Assembly: GCF_028595325.1 (NCBI RefSeq)
Contig: NZ_JAQQXR010000010.1
Span: forward strand, 62,001-126,000
Reading direction: 5' to 3'
From: Janthinobacterium fluminis
GTDB taxonomy: Bacteria; Pseudomonadota; Gammaproteobacteria; Burkholderiales; Burkholderiaceae_D
Length of the DNA: 64,000 nucleotides
This document shows, in pieces, positions 28,165 to 36,017 of this stretch. The notes beneath the pieces are model-generated. The model was not told the origin of the DNA. It made no database searches and saw only the letters and a program-made list of their open reading frames with translations. The number at the start of each line of letters is the position of its first letter. Position 1 is the first letter of the stretch. The position numbers and the translations under genes are program-made.

Positions 28165-28938
28165 GTGGCATGGAATAAATTCCCGCACCAGGACAAAGCC
28201 TATGTGTACACAGCAAGCAGCCTGAAAAAAGCCTGGGCCAGGTTGCACGTGGGCGACGCCGAGCCGTTTCCCGCCGACGCGACGCTGGTGCAGGCGTGGA
28301 TTGCCTTTCATGCCGGCGATTTCGAGCTGGCCGCCACGCTCGGCCTGGACGTCGGCGTGAATGGCTATGCGGTCGCGCACAAGGCCACGTGCATCTATGC
28401 CAATTATCTGGAAACGGACGACAAGGCGAGGATCGCCACGTTCGAGGAGGTGGCCGAGCGCTGCGAGCGGCAGCAGGCCGAGCAGCCGAACAATCCGGCC
28501 GGCTTTTACTGGCACGCTTACAGCCTGGGCCGTTACGCCCAGGGCATCTCGGTGCTGAAGGCGCTGTCCCAGGGCGTCGGCGGCAAGGTGCGCGCCAGCC
28601 TGGAGGCGACGCTGGCGCTGGCGCCGGCGCACGCCGAGGCGCACATCGCCTTCGGCGCCTACCACGCGGAAATCATCGACAAGGTCGGCGCCATGGTCGG
28701 CGGCCTGACCTATGGCGTCAAGAAGGAAGAGGGCATCGGGCATTTCAAGACGGCCCTCAAGCTCAATCCGGATTCGGCGATCGGCCGCATCGAGTATGCG
28801 AACGCGATCGTGATGTTGGACGGCAAGAAAAAGATGGCCGAGGCCATCGCCCTGTATCAGGAGGCCGCCGCCTGCGAGGCGCTGGACGCCATGGAGCGTC
28901 TGGACGTCGAGGCGGCCAAAGAGGAATTAGCGGAGTAA
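28165..28938 (+). CDS. TPR-like helical repeat protein
   Basis: 257 residues from a GTG start preceded by AAAGGAGAAG. Helical-repeat pattern with at least two recognisable TPR-like units in the C-terminal half (ALAPAHAEAHIAFGAYHAEI and FKTALKLNPDSAIGRIEYAN). No signal peptide. Likely a cytoplasmic protein-interaction scaffold. It is co-transcribed with the TetR regulator upstream (11 bp) and the LOG gene downstream (7 bp). Function unknown. Confidence 0.82.
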   Translation: MAWNKFPHQDKAYVYTASSLKKAWARLHVGDAEPFPADATLVQAWIAFHAGDFELAATLGLDVGVNGYAVAHKATCIYANYLETDDKARIATFEEVAERCERQQAEQPNNPAGFYWHAYSLGRYAQGISVLKALSQGVGGKVRASLEATLALAPAHAEAHIAFGAYHAEIIDKVGAMVGGLTYGVKKEEGIGHFKTALKLNPDSAIGRIEYANAIVMLDGKKKMAEAIALYQEAAACEALDAMERLDVEAAKEELAE

Positions 28939-28945
28939 GGATACG

Positions 28946-29500
28946 ATGAAGTCGATAGCTGTTTATTGCGGCGCCAATGCCGGCGTCACCCCGCACTACG
29001 CGCAGGCGGCCCAGGGGCTGGCGCGCGCGCTGGTCGAGAACAATCTGGCGCTGGTGTATGGCGGCGGCAAGGTTGGCCTGATGGGCGTCATCGCCGACGA
29101 GGTGCTGCGCCTGGGCGGCGAGGCGACCGGCGTGATTCCGACGGCGCTGGTCGAGCGCGAGATCGGCCACACCGGCCTGACGCGCCAGTTCATCGTCAAG
29201 GACATGCACGAGCGCAAGGCGATGATGGCGCAACTGGCGGATGGCTTCATCGCCATGCCGGGTGGCCTGGGCACGCTGGAGGAATTGTTCGAGATGCTGA
29301 CCTGGGCGCAACTGGGCATCCACGCCAAGCCGATCGGGCTGCTGAACGTGGATGGTTTCTACGACGGCTTGATGGGTTTTATCGGCCACGCGCAGTCGCA
29401 GGGCTTCGTGCGCCCGCAGCACGCGGCGCTGATGCTGGTCGAGGCCGGGCCGGATGCCTTGTTGCGGCGTTTCAAAGCCGGCGGCGCGCCCGGCGCGTAG
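28946..29500 (+). CDS. LOG family nucleoside-5'-monophosphate phosphoribohydrolase
   Basis: 184 residues, complete lysine-decarboxylase-like/LOG fold. Signature PGGLGTLEE at 105-113 and YGGGKVGLMG at 38-47. The family cleaves the N-glycosidic bond of (cytokinin-type) adenosine monophosphate; in many bacteria the physiological substrate is probably AMP or modified AMP. Last gene of the TetR-TPR-LOG unit. AAGGA precedes the ATG. Confidence 0.92.
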   Translation: MKSIAVYCGANAGVTPHYAQAAQGLARALVENNLALVYGGGKVGLMGVIADEVLRLGGEATGVIPTALVEREIGHTGLTRQFIVKDMHERKAMMAQLADGFIAMPGGLGTLEELFEMLTWAQLGIHAKPIGLLNVDGFYDGLMGFIGHAQSQGFVRPQHAALMLVEAGPDALLRRFKAGGAPGA

Positions 29501-29506
29501 CGCGTA

Positions 29507-30022
29507 TCAGGCGGCGCCCCACAGGCGCTGGCCGGCCAGGTCGATCTGCGTCAGGTACAGGCGCAGGTCGAATTCATATTGGTGGTAGTTCGGTTCCATG
29601 TAGCAGCACAGCTTGTAGAAGGCCTTGTCGTGCTGCTTTTCCTTCACGTGGGCCAGTTCGTGCACCGCGATCATGCGCAGAAATTCCAGCGGCACTTCCT
29701 TGAACATCGTCGCCACGCGGATTTCGTGCTTGGCCTTGAGCTTGCCGCCCTGCACCCGCGAAATTGCGGTATGCAGCCCCAGCGCGTGGTTGATGACGTG
29801 AATCTTGCTGTCGAACTCGACTTTGTTGATCGGCTCGGCGTTGCGCAGGAATTCGGTTTTCAGCTCCTGCACGTACTGGTACAGCGCCTTGTCGTTGCGG
29901 ATGTCGTGGGCTTTCGGATAGCGCTTGAGCAAGACTTCGCCGAGTTTGTTCTGGGCGATCAGCTGCGACACTTGTTCCTGTGTCTGCTCGGAATAGGCGC
30001 TAAGGTACTTCAGGGCTGGCAT
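29507..30022 (-). CDS. YgjP-like zinc metallopeptidase domain protein
   Basis: 171 residues from ATG 30022; a GTG 14 codons upstream is an alternative and neither has a clear ribosome site. Metal site HELAHVKEKQH: His121, Glu122, His125 and His131, the H-E-x-x-H-x5-H pattern of the YgjP/DUF45 family, followed by the aromatic YMEPNYHQYEFDLRLYL. Probably a zinc-dependent protease or an inactive relative; no substrate known. Downstream of cydX on the same strand (64 bp gap). Confidence 0.82.
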   Translation of the reverse strand: MPALKYLSAYSEQTQEQVSQLIAQNKLGEVLLKRYPKAHDIRNDKALYQYVQELKTEFLRNAEPINKVEFDSKIHVINHALGLHTAISRVQGGKLKAKHEIRVATMFKEVPLEFLRMIAVHELAHVKEKQHDKAFYKLCCYMEPNYHQYEFDLRLYLTQIDLAGQRLWGAA

Positions 30023-30086
30023 GGCGGTGGGGCTGGCGGGTCGATGGAGGCGAGAATGTACCACAACCCGGCCGCCAGCCTTGCCC

Positions 30087-30251
30087 TTAGCGCTTGCGCG
30101 CCTCCTCCTTCAGGCTGGCCCGCTCGAAGCGCGCGCGGGTTTGTTCTTCGTCGCGCAGGCCGAAGGCGTAGTTCGACTCCAGCCACATGACGTTAATCAC
30201 GGCCAGCGCCACGGCCACGCCTATGCCTAAAATCCAAGTGAAATACCACAT
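30087..30251 (-). CDS. cydX: Cytochrome bd oxidase small subunit CydX
   Basis: 54 residues: MWYFTWILGIGVAVALAVIN then VMWLESNYAFG and a charged tail. One membrane helix (about 2-24) and the MWYFTWILG start are diagnostic for CydX, which stabilises the hemes of the bd oxidase. The second of two tandem ATGs (30251) is chosen since AGGAG lies five bases before it and the family starts MWYFTW; the first (30254) adds one Met. The cydB stop is 18 bp upstream. Confidence 0.93.
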   Translation of the reverse strand: MWYFTWILGIGVAVALAVINVMWLESNYAFGLRDEEQTRARFERASLKEEARKR

Positions 30252-30269
30252 CATTGCTCCTGTTCTTGA

Positions 30270-31412
30270 TTAGTAGGCGGTGTGCTCGTTGTCGCGGATG
30301 TGCTCCAGCGTCACCTTGCCGCGCACGATGCTGTAGACCCAGCTGGTGTACATGACGACGATCGGCAGCATGATGACGACGACCCAGAACATGATGCCCA
30401 GGCTTTTGTGGCTGGCCACGGCGTCCCAGGCTGTCAGGCTGCTGGCGGGCGCCAGCGAGGACGGCATGACGAAGGGGAACATGGCGCTGCCGGCCGTCAG
30501 GATGATGGCCGCGACGGCCGTGCCGCTGGCGAGGAAGGCGGCCAGCGTGCGGCGGCGCGCGCTGAGCACGACGACGGCCAGCGCCGCCAGCAGGGCGCCG
30601 GCGGGCAGGGCCAGCGTGGCCGGCCAACGCGCGTAGTTGTCGAGCCAGGCGCCGCTGGCGCGCACGACGGTTTTCGCCACCGGCATGAAGGCGGTGTTGA
30701 CGTCCGGCATGGCGGTGATGCGGTAGCCGTCGATGCCGTAGGCGATCCACACGCCGCCGGCGGCGAAGGCGGCGATGCTGACGCCGGCCGCGGCCATCGC
30801 CATGCGGCGCGCCCGTTCGGCCAGCGCGCCTTCGGTCTTTTGCTGCAGGAAGGTGGCGCCGTGCATGGCCAGCATGGCGACGCTGAGCACGCCCGCGAGC
30901 AGGCCGAAGGGGTTGAGCAGGGTCAGGAAGTTGCCCGTGTATTCCATGCGCATCGTGTCGTCGTAGTGGAAGGGCACGCCTTGCAGCAGATTGCCGAAGG
31001 CGATGCCGAAGATCAGCGGCGGCACGAAGCCGCCCGTGAACAGGGCCCAGTCCCAGGCGCCGCGCCAGCGCGGGTCGGCGATCTTGCTGCGGTAGTCGAA
31101 GCCGACGGGGCGGAAGAACAGCGCGAACAGCAGCAGCATCAGGGCGATGTAGAAGCCGGAAAAGGCGGCGCCGTAGACCAGCGGCCAGGCCGCGAACAGG
31201 CAGCCGCCGGCGGCGATGAACCAGGTCTGGTTGCCTTCCCAGGTGGGGCCGATGGTGTTGATGATGACGCGCCGCTCGGCGTCCGTCTTGCCGAGGAAGG
31301 GCAGGCTCATGCCGACGCCGAAGTCGAAGCCGTCGGTCAGCGCGAAGCCGATGATGAGCACGCCGACGAAGCCCCACCAGATCAGTTTCAGGGTCATATA
31401 GTCGAATAACAT
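30270..31412 (-). CDS. cydB: Cytochrome bd ubiquinol oxidase subunit II
   Basis: 380 residues, polytopic with about nine helices. It begins FDYMTLKLIWWGFVGVLIIG and has the family blocks ALTDGFDFGVGMSLPFLG, IGPTWEGNQTWFI and FRPVGFDYRSK. CydB forms the pseudo-symmetric partner of CydA in the inner membrane. 9 bp after cydA and 18 bp before cydX. Confidence 0.96.
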   Translation of the reverse strand: MLFDYMTLKLIWWGFVGVLIIGFALTDGFDFGVGMSLPFLGKTDAERRVIINTIGPTWEGNQTWFIAAGGCLFAAWPLVYGAAFSGFYIALMLLLFALFFRPVGFDYRSKIADPRWRGAWDWALFTGGFVPPLIFGIAFGNLLQGVPFHYDDTMRMEYTGNFLTLLNPFGLLAGVLSVAMLAMHGATFLQQKTEGALAERARRMAMAAAGVSIAAFAAGGVWIAYGIDGYRITAMPDVNTAFMPVAKTVVRASGAWLDNYARWPATLALPAGALLAALAVVVLSARRRTLAAFLASGTAVAAIILTAGSAMFPFVMPSSLAPASSLTAWDAVASHKSLGIMFWVVVIMLPIVVMYTSWVYSIVRGKVTLEHIRDNEHTAY

Positions 31413-31421
31413 GGCCGTTCC

Positions 31422-32978
31422 TTAATGTTGTTGTTCCCAGTGGTACTTGCCGGTGTGCAGGCTGCTCGGCCCGAGGCGGGCATATTTGATCATCAGCGTC
31501 ATTTCGATCACCAGCAGCAGCGTGTAGAAGCCGACGAAGCCGGCCAGGCTGAAGTACAGATTGCCCGTCGTCAGCGTGGAGGCCGACAGGTGGGTCGGCA
31601 GGATGCCCGCGATGGTCCACGGCTGGCGGCCGTATTCGGCCACCACCCAGCCCAGCTCGGCGGCGACCCAGGGCAGGGGGATCGCGCACACGGCCAGCTT
31701 CAGCAGCCAGCGCTGCGCGGCCAGCTTCTTGCGGATCAGGAAGTAGAACGAGGCGCTGAAGATGAACAGGAACAGCAGGCCCAGGCCGACCATCGCGCGG
31801 AAGGACCAGAACAGCGGCGCCACCTTCGGCACGGTGTCATTGACGGCCAGCTTGATCTGGGCCTCGCTGGCGTCGACGACGTTCGGCGTGTATTTTTTCA
31901 GCAGCAAGCCGTAGCCGAGGTCGGCCTTGAGGCGCGCGAATTCGGCGCGGGCGGCGTCCGACTTGTCGCCCGATTTCAGGCGGCTCAGCGCCGCGTAGGC
32001 CAGCATGCCGTTGCGGATGCGCACTTCGTGGCCCGCCTTCAAGTCCTTGATGCCGGTCACCTGCTTGTCGGTTGAGCGCGTGGCGATCAGGCCCAGCACA
32101 TAGGGGATCTTGACGGCGTAGTCGGTGCGCTCCTCCTTGTCGTTGGGCAGGCCGATCAGGGTGATGCCGGCCGGCGCGGGCTCGGTTTCCCATTCGGCCT
32201 CGATGGCGGCCAGCTTGACCTTGTTGACTTCGCCGGCCGTGTAGCCGGACTCGTCGCCGAGCACGATCACCGACAGCGTCGAGGCCAGGCCGAAGCCGGC
32301 CGCGATGGCGAAGGAGCGCAGGGCGAAGGGGATGTCGCGGGCCTTCAGCAGGTAGAGCGCGGAGATGCCGAGCACGAACATCGACGCCGTCACATAGCCG
32401 GCGGCGACGGTGTGGACGAACTTGACCTGGGCCACCGGGTTGAAGATGACGTCGACGATGCTGACCAGTTCCATGCGCATCGTCTCGACATTGAATTCGG
32501 CGCCGACCGGATTGTTCATCCAGCCGTTGGCGATCAATATCCACAGCGCCGACAGGCTGGAGCCGAGGGCGACGAGGAAGGTGACGCCCAGATGCTGGAC
32601 CTTCGACAGCTTGGTCCAGCCGAAGAAGAACAGGCCGACGAAGGTCGATTCGAGGAAGAAGGCCATCATGCCCTCGATCGCCAGCGGGGTGCCGAAGATG
32701 TCGCCGACGTAGTGCGAGTAATACGCCCAGTTGGTGCCGAACTGGAATTCCAGCGTGATGCCGGTGGTCACGCCCATAGCGAAGTTGATGCCGAAGAGCT
32801 TGCCCCAGAACTTCGTCATGTCGCGGTAAATCTCCTTGCCCGTCATCACGTAGACGGATTCCATGATGACCAGTATCCAGGACAGGCCCAGCGTCAGCGG
32901 CACAAACAGGAAGTGGTACATCGCGGTGGCGGCAAATTGCAGCCGCGACAGGCTGACTACATCGTCAATCGGTATCAT
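31422..32978 (-). CDS. cydA: Cytochrome bd ubiquinol oxidase subunit I
   Basis: 518 residues from ATG 32978 (MIPIDDVVSLSRLQFAATAM), with GAAGG before it. Heme/quinol subunit: His22 in MYHFLFVPLTLG (heme b595/d side), GRP-like and FHTVAAGY-like FVHTVAAGYVTASMF with the b558 histidine, and a long hydrophilic Q-loop (about 250-370), as in the E. coli L-type enzymes. It oxidises ubiquinol and reduces oxygen at high affinity, supporting microaerobic respiration and resistance to NO, cyanide and peroxide. Its start overlaps cydP by 14 bp. Confidence 0.96.
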   Translation of the reverse strand: MIPIDDVVSLSRLQFAATAMYHFLFVPLTLGLSWILVIMESVYVMTGKEIYRDMTKFWGKLFGINFAMGVTTGITLEFQFGTNWAYYSHYVGDIFGTPLAIEGMMAFFLESTFVGLFFFGWTKLSKVQHLGVTFLVALGSSLSALWILIANGWMNNPVGAEFNVETMRMELVSIVDVIFNPVAQVKFVHTVAAGYVTASMFVLGISALYLLKARDIPFALRSFAIAAGFGLASTLSVIVLGDESGYTAGEVNKVKLAAIEAEWETEPAPAGITLIGLPNDKEERTDYAVKIPYVLGLIATRSTDKQVTGIKDLKAGHEVRIRNGMLAYAALSRLKSGDKSDAARAEFARLKADLGYGLLLKKYTPNVVDASEAQIKLAVNDTVPKVAPLFWSFRAMVGLGLLFLFIFSASFYFLIRKKLAAQRWLLKLAVCAIPLPWVAAELGWVVAEYGRQPWTIAGILPTHLSASTLTTGNLYFSLAGFVGFYTLLLVIEMTLMIKYARLGPSSLHTGKYHWEQQH

Positions 32979-33183
32979 CGTTGGCCTTCGGGGCAAGAGG
33001 GGAAAGCGGGGCGGGCGCGGCCAGCAGGTGTTGTGCGACGACGCTGGTGGGCAGGCGCATTTTTTTGGCGAGCGGCGCCGAGAAGAAGGCCTTCCACAGC
33101 AGCGACAGGATCGCCACCTTGACGATCAGCGCCAGCGTGATGGTCAGCGCCAGCGAGGCGCGGGGCAACCGCGGCCCCGTCAT
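32965..33183 (-). CDS. cydP: Cytochrome bd accessory protein CydP
   Basis: 72 residues with one membrane helix (LALTITLALIVKVAILSLLWKAFF, about 10-33) followed by FSAPLAKKM and a Pro/Ala-rich tail. A short single-helix protein directly ahead of cydA with the LALTITLALIVK...LWxAFF pattern matches CydP. It overlaps the stop of the regulator gene (ATGA at 33180-33183) and the start of cydA, so translation is coupled throughout the operon. Confidence 0.85.
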   Translation of the reverse strand: MTGPRLPRASLALTITLALIVKVAILSLLWKAFFSAPLAKKMRLPTSVVAQHLLAAPAPLSPLAPKANDDTD

Positions 33184-33791
33184 GTCGCGTCCTTGCCGGC
33201 CTCGGCCACTGCGGCGCCGTCGCCGTCGGCGGGGCGGCCGAAGCGGAATTTGTCGCGCACATTGTCGCCCACGTCGAGCAGCTTCTTCACGGTCGAGCCC
33301 ATCTTCATCAGCGCGGACAGGGTTTCCGGCGACAGACGCTGGACGTCGTCGAACCAGGCGCTGGACATCTCGATCAAGTCATACATTTCGCGCATGCGCT
33401 GCTGGGCCACGCGGTCGGCCTCAGTGGCCGGCGTCTCCAGCAGCGCGTCGCGCAGCATCGACAGCGTCGGCTCGACCTCGCGGCGGCGGCGCTCTTCCAG
33501 CAGGGCCTTGAAGATGTCCCAGATATCCTTCGGCGGCTCGAAGTACTCGCGGCGGTCGCCCGGCTGGTGCAGCAGCTTGACCAGGCGCCACGATTGCAAT
33601 TCCTTCAGTCCCATCGACACGTTCGAGCGGGAAAACGCCAGATGCTCGGCGATTTCGTCGGCGTTGAGGGGCTTGGCCAGCACATACAGCAGCGCATAGA
33701 TTTGCCCGACGGTGCGGTTGATGCCCCAGCGGCTGCCCATTTCGCCGAAGTGGAGGATGAATTTTTGCGCCAGGGGGCTGAGATTGGTCAT
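33180..33791 (-). CDS. GbsR/MarR family transcriptional regulator, probable regulator of cyd
   Basis: 203 residues. Winged helix of the GbsR type at about 10-100: MTNLSPLAQKFILHFGEMG, GINRTVGQIYALLYV, EIAEHLAFSRSNVSMGLKEL as recognition region, and a helical C-terminal dimer/ligand domain. It is the promoter-proximal gene of the cydPABX operon with overlapping stop/start, so it probably controls the operon and itself. GbsR proteins classically sense choline; here the ligand is open and a respiratory or redox signal would fit (inference). Confidence 0.88.
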   Translation of the reverse strand: MTNLSPLAQKFILHFGEMGSRWGINRTVGQIYALLYVLAKPLNADEIAEHLAFSRSNVSMGLKELQSWRLVKLLHQPGDRREYFEPPKDIWDIFKALLEERRRREVEPTLSMLRDALLETPATEADRVAQQRMREMYDLIEMSSAWFDDVQRLSPETLSALMKMGSTVKKLLDVGDNVRDKFRFGRPADGDGAAVAEAGKDAT

Positions 33792-33815
33792 AGTGATTGC
33801 CGGTAATTGTTGAAT

Positions 33816-33838
33816 TTTCAGGAATTACTGAAATTATA
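33816..33838 (-). promoter_or_regulatory. Promoter and operator-like palindrome of the gbsR-type/cyd operon
   Basis: On the minus strand a perfect -10 box TATAAT lies at 33838-33833, 42 bp before the ATG, with no strong -35. Overlapping it is the inverted repeat TTTCAG-N6-CTGAAA (33816-33833). A palindrome that covers the -10 and likely start site ahead of a regulator gene suggests autorepression of the whole operon. Confidence 0.6.
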
Positions 33839-33921
33839 GAACGTTTACAAAATTCCGGCAGGAGGCGGGGCAATTTGTCCATTCCCCGCTGGACCTAGTG
33901 CGGATGGCGGAGGCGTAAAGC

Positions 33922-33977
33922 CGGGGACAGACCACGATTTTCGGGAAAACTTTCCCGAAAATCGTGGTCTGTCCCCG
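33922..33977. repeat. Dispersed inverted repeat, copy 3 (perfect 27-bp arms)
   Basis: Arms 33922-33948 and 33951-33977 are exact reverse complements separated by 2 bp. The arm reads CGGGGACAGACCACGATTTT and continues CGGGAAA. Same family as 11666-11729 and 13303-13358, here without an adjoining T-run. It lies between the regulator of cyd and the stop of the KGG gene. No transposase is nearby. Confidence 0.9.
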
Positions 33978-34066
33978 TCTTGAGAGGCAGTGAGGAGGGC
34001 GGGTGGTGGTAGGGCGGGTCCGGGCGGTGTGGCCCGGACCGAGGGGGAGCCAGGTCCCCCGGCGAC

Positions 34067-34456
34067 TTACTTCTCGTCGTTTTTGTGGCTCTGCCGGCCA
34101 GCCTTCGCGTGCTGTTCGGATGTGCCGCCGCGGGTCGAGGAGGTGCTTTTGGCCGCCTCCTCGCGGTTGGCCGATTGCCGGCTTTCCCCCCCCTTGCGGC
34201 CAATTTCGGCCATGTGTTCGCGGTCGCGGCTGACCGCCTCGCCGCCTTTCTGGCCGGCCCGGCGCGCCTCTTCCGAGTCGAACTCGTGGGCGGTTCCTTT
34301 TTGGTGGGCGGCCTGGCCACCCTTGCTGGCGATTTCGCGCTGCGGCTCCTCATCCATCGCCGCGAAGCCGCGTTTGCTTCCTCCGCTTTTCTGGCCGCTT
34401 TGGCTCTCGTCTTTCTGGCTGCTTTTCCCTTGATCGTTTCCTTGACTTGTAGCCAT
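34067..34456 (-). CDS. KGG-motif stress protein (YciG/Con-10-like)
   Basis: 129 residues, extremely hydrophilic and disordered. Repeats of the KGG type: RGFAAMDEEPQREIASKGG, RRAGQKGGEAVSRD and IGRKGGESRQS, the pattern of stress-induced YciG/conidiation-10 proteins. Composition is Gly, Lys, Ser, Gln and Glu. Probably induced in the stationary phase or by desiccation. Function in the family is poorly known. Confidence 0.85.
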   Translation of the reverse strand: MATSQGNDQGKSSQKDESQSGQKSGGSKRGFAAMDEEPQREIASKGGQAAHQKGTAHEFDSEEARRAGQKGGEAVSRDREHMAEIGRKGGESRQSANREEAAKSTSSTRGGTSEQHAKAGRQSHKNDEK

Positions 34457-34640
34457 GTTTCCCTCCTTCTACCTACTGCTGATAAAGTTTTCCCGGCTGC
34501 CATTCCAGCGCTGCTGCCCAGGGACTCAGAGTTTGTGTCGGGTGCCGCTTTGGCATGCTTAACAATTTGTCGCACCCGCTATTTAGAGGAGCATGACCGG
34601 CCTTAGTTCCACGGCTGCGGCGATTATGTCGCCGCGCCGC

Positions 34641-35189
34641 TCAGGGTTTGTCCTGGTCGCGCGGCGCTTCGGCGCCGCCGGACATGCGCACCGGCGCCGG
34701 CGCGCCATTGAAGTCGGCCTCGATTTCCATCTTGCGGTCGCGGATCTGCCGGCCCAGGGCGACGATGTCGAGCTGGGCGTTTTTCACCCTGGCGAACATC
34801 TCTTCCTCTTCCAGCGCGATATGGCGTTCCAGTTGCTCCAGCAGCACCGCCACGGTGGCGTCGAGCTCGGCGTCGTCGGCCTCCATTTCTTCGAGCTGGC
34901 TGACCAGGTCCTTCAGGCCGGCGTGGTCCGCTTCCGCCTCGTCTACCAGGTCGTCGTCGCCGAGGGCGGCGCGCACGGCGGGGTAAAGCAGTTCCTCCTC
35001 CGCCAGCGCGTGCACCGTCAGTTCGAAGCAGATTTGCTCGACCAGTTCGAGTTTCAGGTCGAGCTGCTCGTCGTCATTCTGCAGCTCGGTAAATTGCTGA
35101 AGCAATTGCCGCACTTTTTGATGGTCGGCCGTCAGCAGGGAGATCGCGTCGGCGTGCGCCGCGCCACCATCCTTTTTTGCATCGCTCAT
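34641..35189 (-). CDS. Hemerythrin-like HHE-domain protein
   Basis: 182 residues with a four-helix HHE cation-binding domain at about 15-150. Candidate di-iron ligands: His in LLTADHQKV, His/Glu in TVHALAEEELLYPAV, His in EADHAGLKDLV, and His/Glu in ERHIALEEEEMFARV. Such proteins bind oxygen, NO or iron and protect Fe-S centres or act as sensors. AGGAG lies upstream. Grouped with the KGG and phasin genes on the same strand but spaced about 100-180 bp apart, so probably separate transcripts. Confidence 0.9.
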   Translation of the reverse strand: MSDAKKDGGAAHADAISLLTADHQKVRQLLQQFTELQNDDEQLDLKLELVEQICFELTVHALAEEELLYPAVRAALGDDDLVDEAEADHAGLKDLVSQLEEMEADDAELDATVAVLLEQLERHIALEEEEMFARVKNAQLDIVALGRQIRDRKMEIEADFNGAPAPVRMSGGAEAPRDQDKP

Positions 35190-35285
35190 GATGTCGCTCC
35201 TGTTCTTGATGGTTGGTGGGCCGTGCGCGCCGGCGGCCTTGCGCCGCCGGGAGCCGTTTGAGGAGGTCAGCCCGGACCCTTGCCG

Positions 35286-35804
35286 CTAGTGGGCTTGCTG
35301 CCCCTGGCCCATGCCCTGGCCCTGCAATTGGCCGGGGTGCTGCCCCATGCCGTTGCCGCGCTGGGCCGCTTCGCTCATCCTGTCGAGGGCGGCGCGCTGG
35401 CGCTGCGTCGCCTTCTCGCTTTCCTCGGAGGCGGCGCGCAGCATTTCGTCGGCGACGGCCGTCGCGGTGCGGCTGGCCTCGGGGATGTGGAATTCCGCCG
35501 TTTTGGTGATGTCGGCGTTCGCGCTGGCCATGAGGTTGAACAGGCGTTGCTGGTAGCTGCGCAGTTTTTCCATCGCCGGATGGAGCTGGGTGCTGGCGGC
35601 TGAGGCGAATTCGCCGGCGTCCCGCGCTGTCATCATTTGATGGTTGGCGGAGGTCATCTCTTCGAGCAATTCCTGCGTCAGGCGCAGGTTCAGTTCGCTA
35701 ACCCGTTGCGCGGTGTCGAAGGCTTTCCTGGACAAATCCGTCAGGAAGGCCAGTTGCACCTCCATGTGCGATTTGATGGCAGGGGTGATGGCTTGCGTGA
35801 ACAT
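35286..35804 (-). CDS. Phasin family protein
   Basis: 172 residues. Phasin domain at about 15-140: SHMEVQLAFLTDLSRKAFDTAQRVSELNLR and the helix LRSYQQRLFNLMASANADITK are typical of PhaP-type granule-coat proteins of Burkholderiales. The last 25 residues are a Gly/Gln/Met-rich tail (GMGQHPGQLQGQGMGQ). It coats PHA granules and controls their size. Unlike the phasin at 25253 it has no Lys/Ala tail, so the two probably have different roles. Confidence 0.88.
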   Translation of the reverse strand: MFTQAITPAIKSHMEVQLAFLTDLSRKAFDTAQRVSELNLRLTQELLEEMTSANHQMMTARDAGEFASAASTQLHPAMEKLRSYQQRLFNLMASANADITKTAEFHIPEASRTATAVADEMLRAASEESEKATQRQRAALDRMSEAAQRGNGMGQHPGQLQGQGMGQGQQAH

Positions 35805-36017
35805 ATCAATACCTCGATAAAAAATACCCTCAAAAAGGTCACCCGGACGGCTGCGGGTGATGCTGTGCTTGAATCAAGCAAAGGGATAGACTTTTATCGA
35901 ATCAGCAAGTTCCGTGAATGTCGAGGTTTTTTGCTGTGGATGAAGCGGCTTGCGCCGCCGGCGCCGCGCCGGGCGCCGGGGAGGGGGAAAGGGGGCGGCG
36001 CGGCGGCCGCGCGCGCT

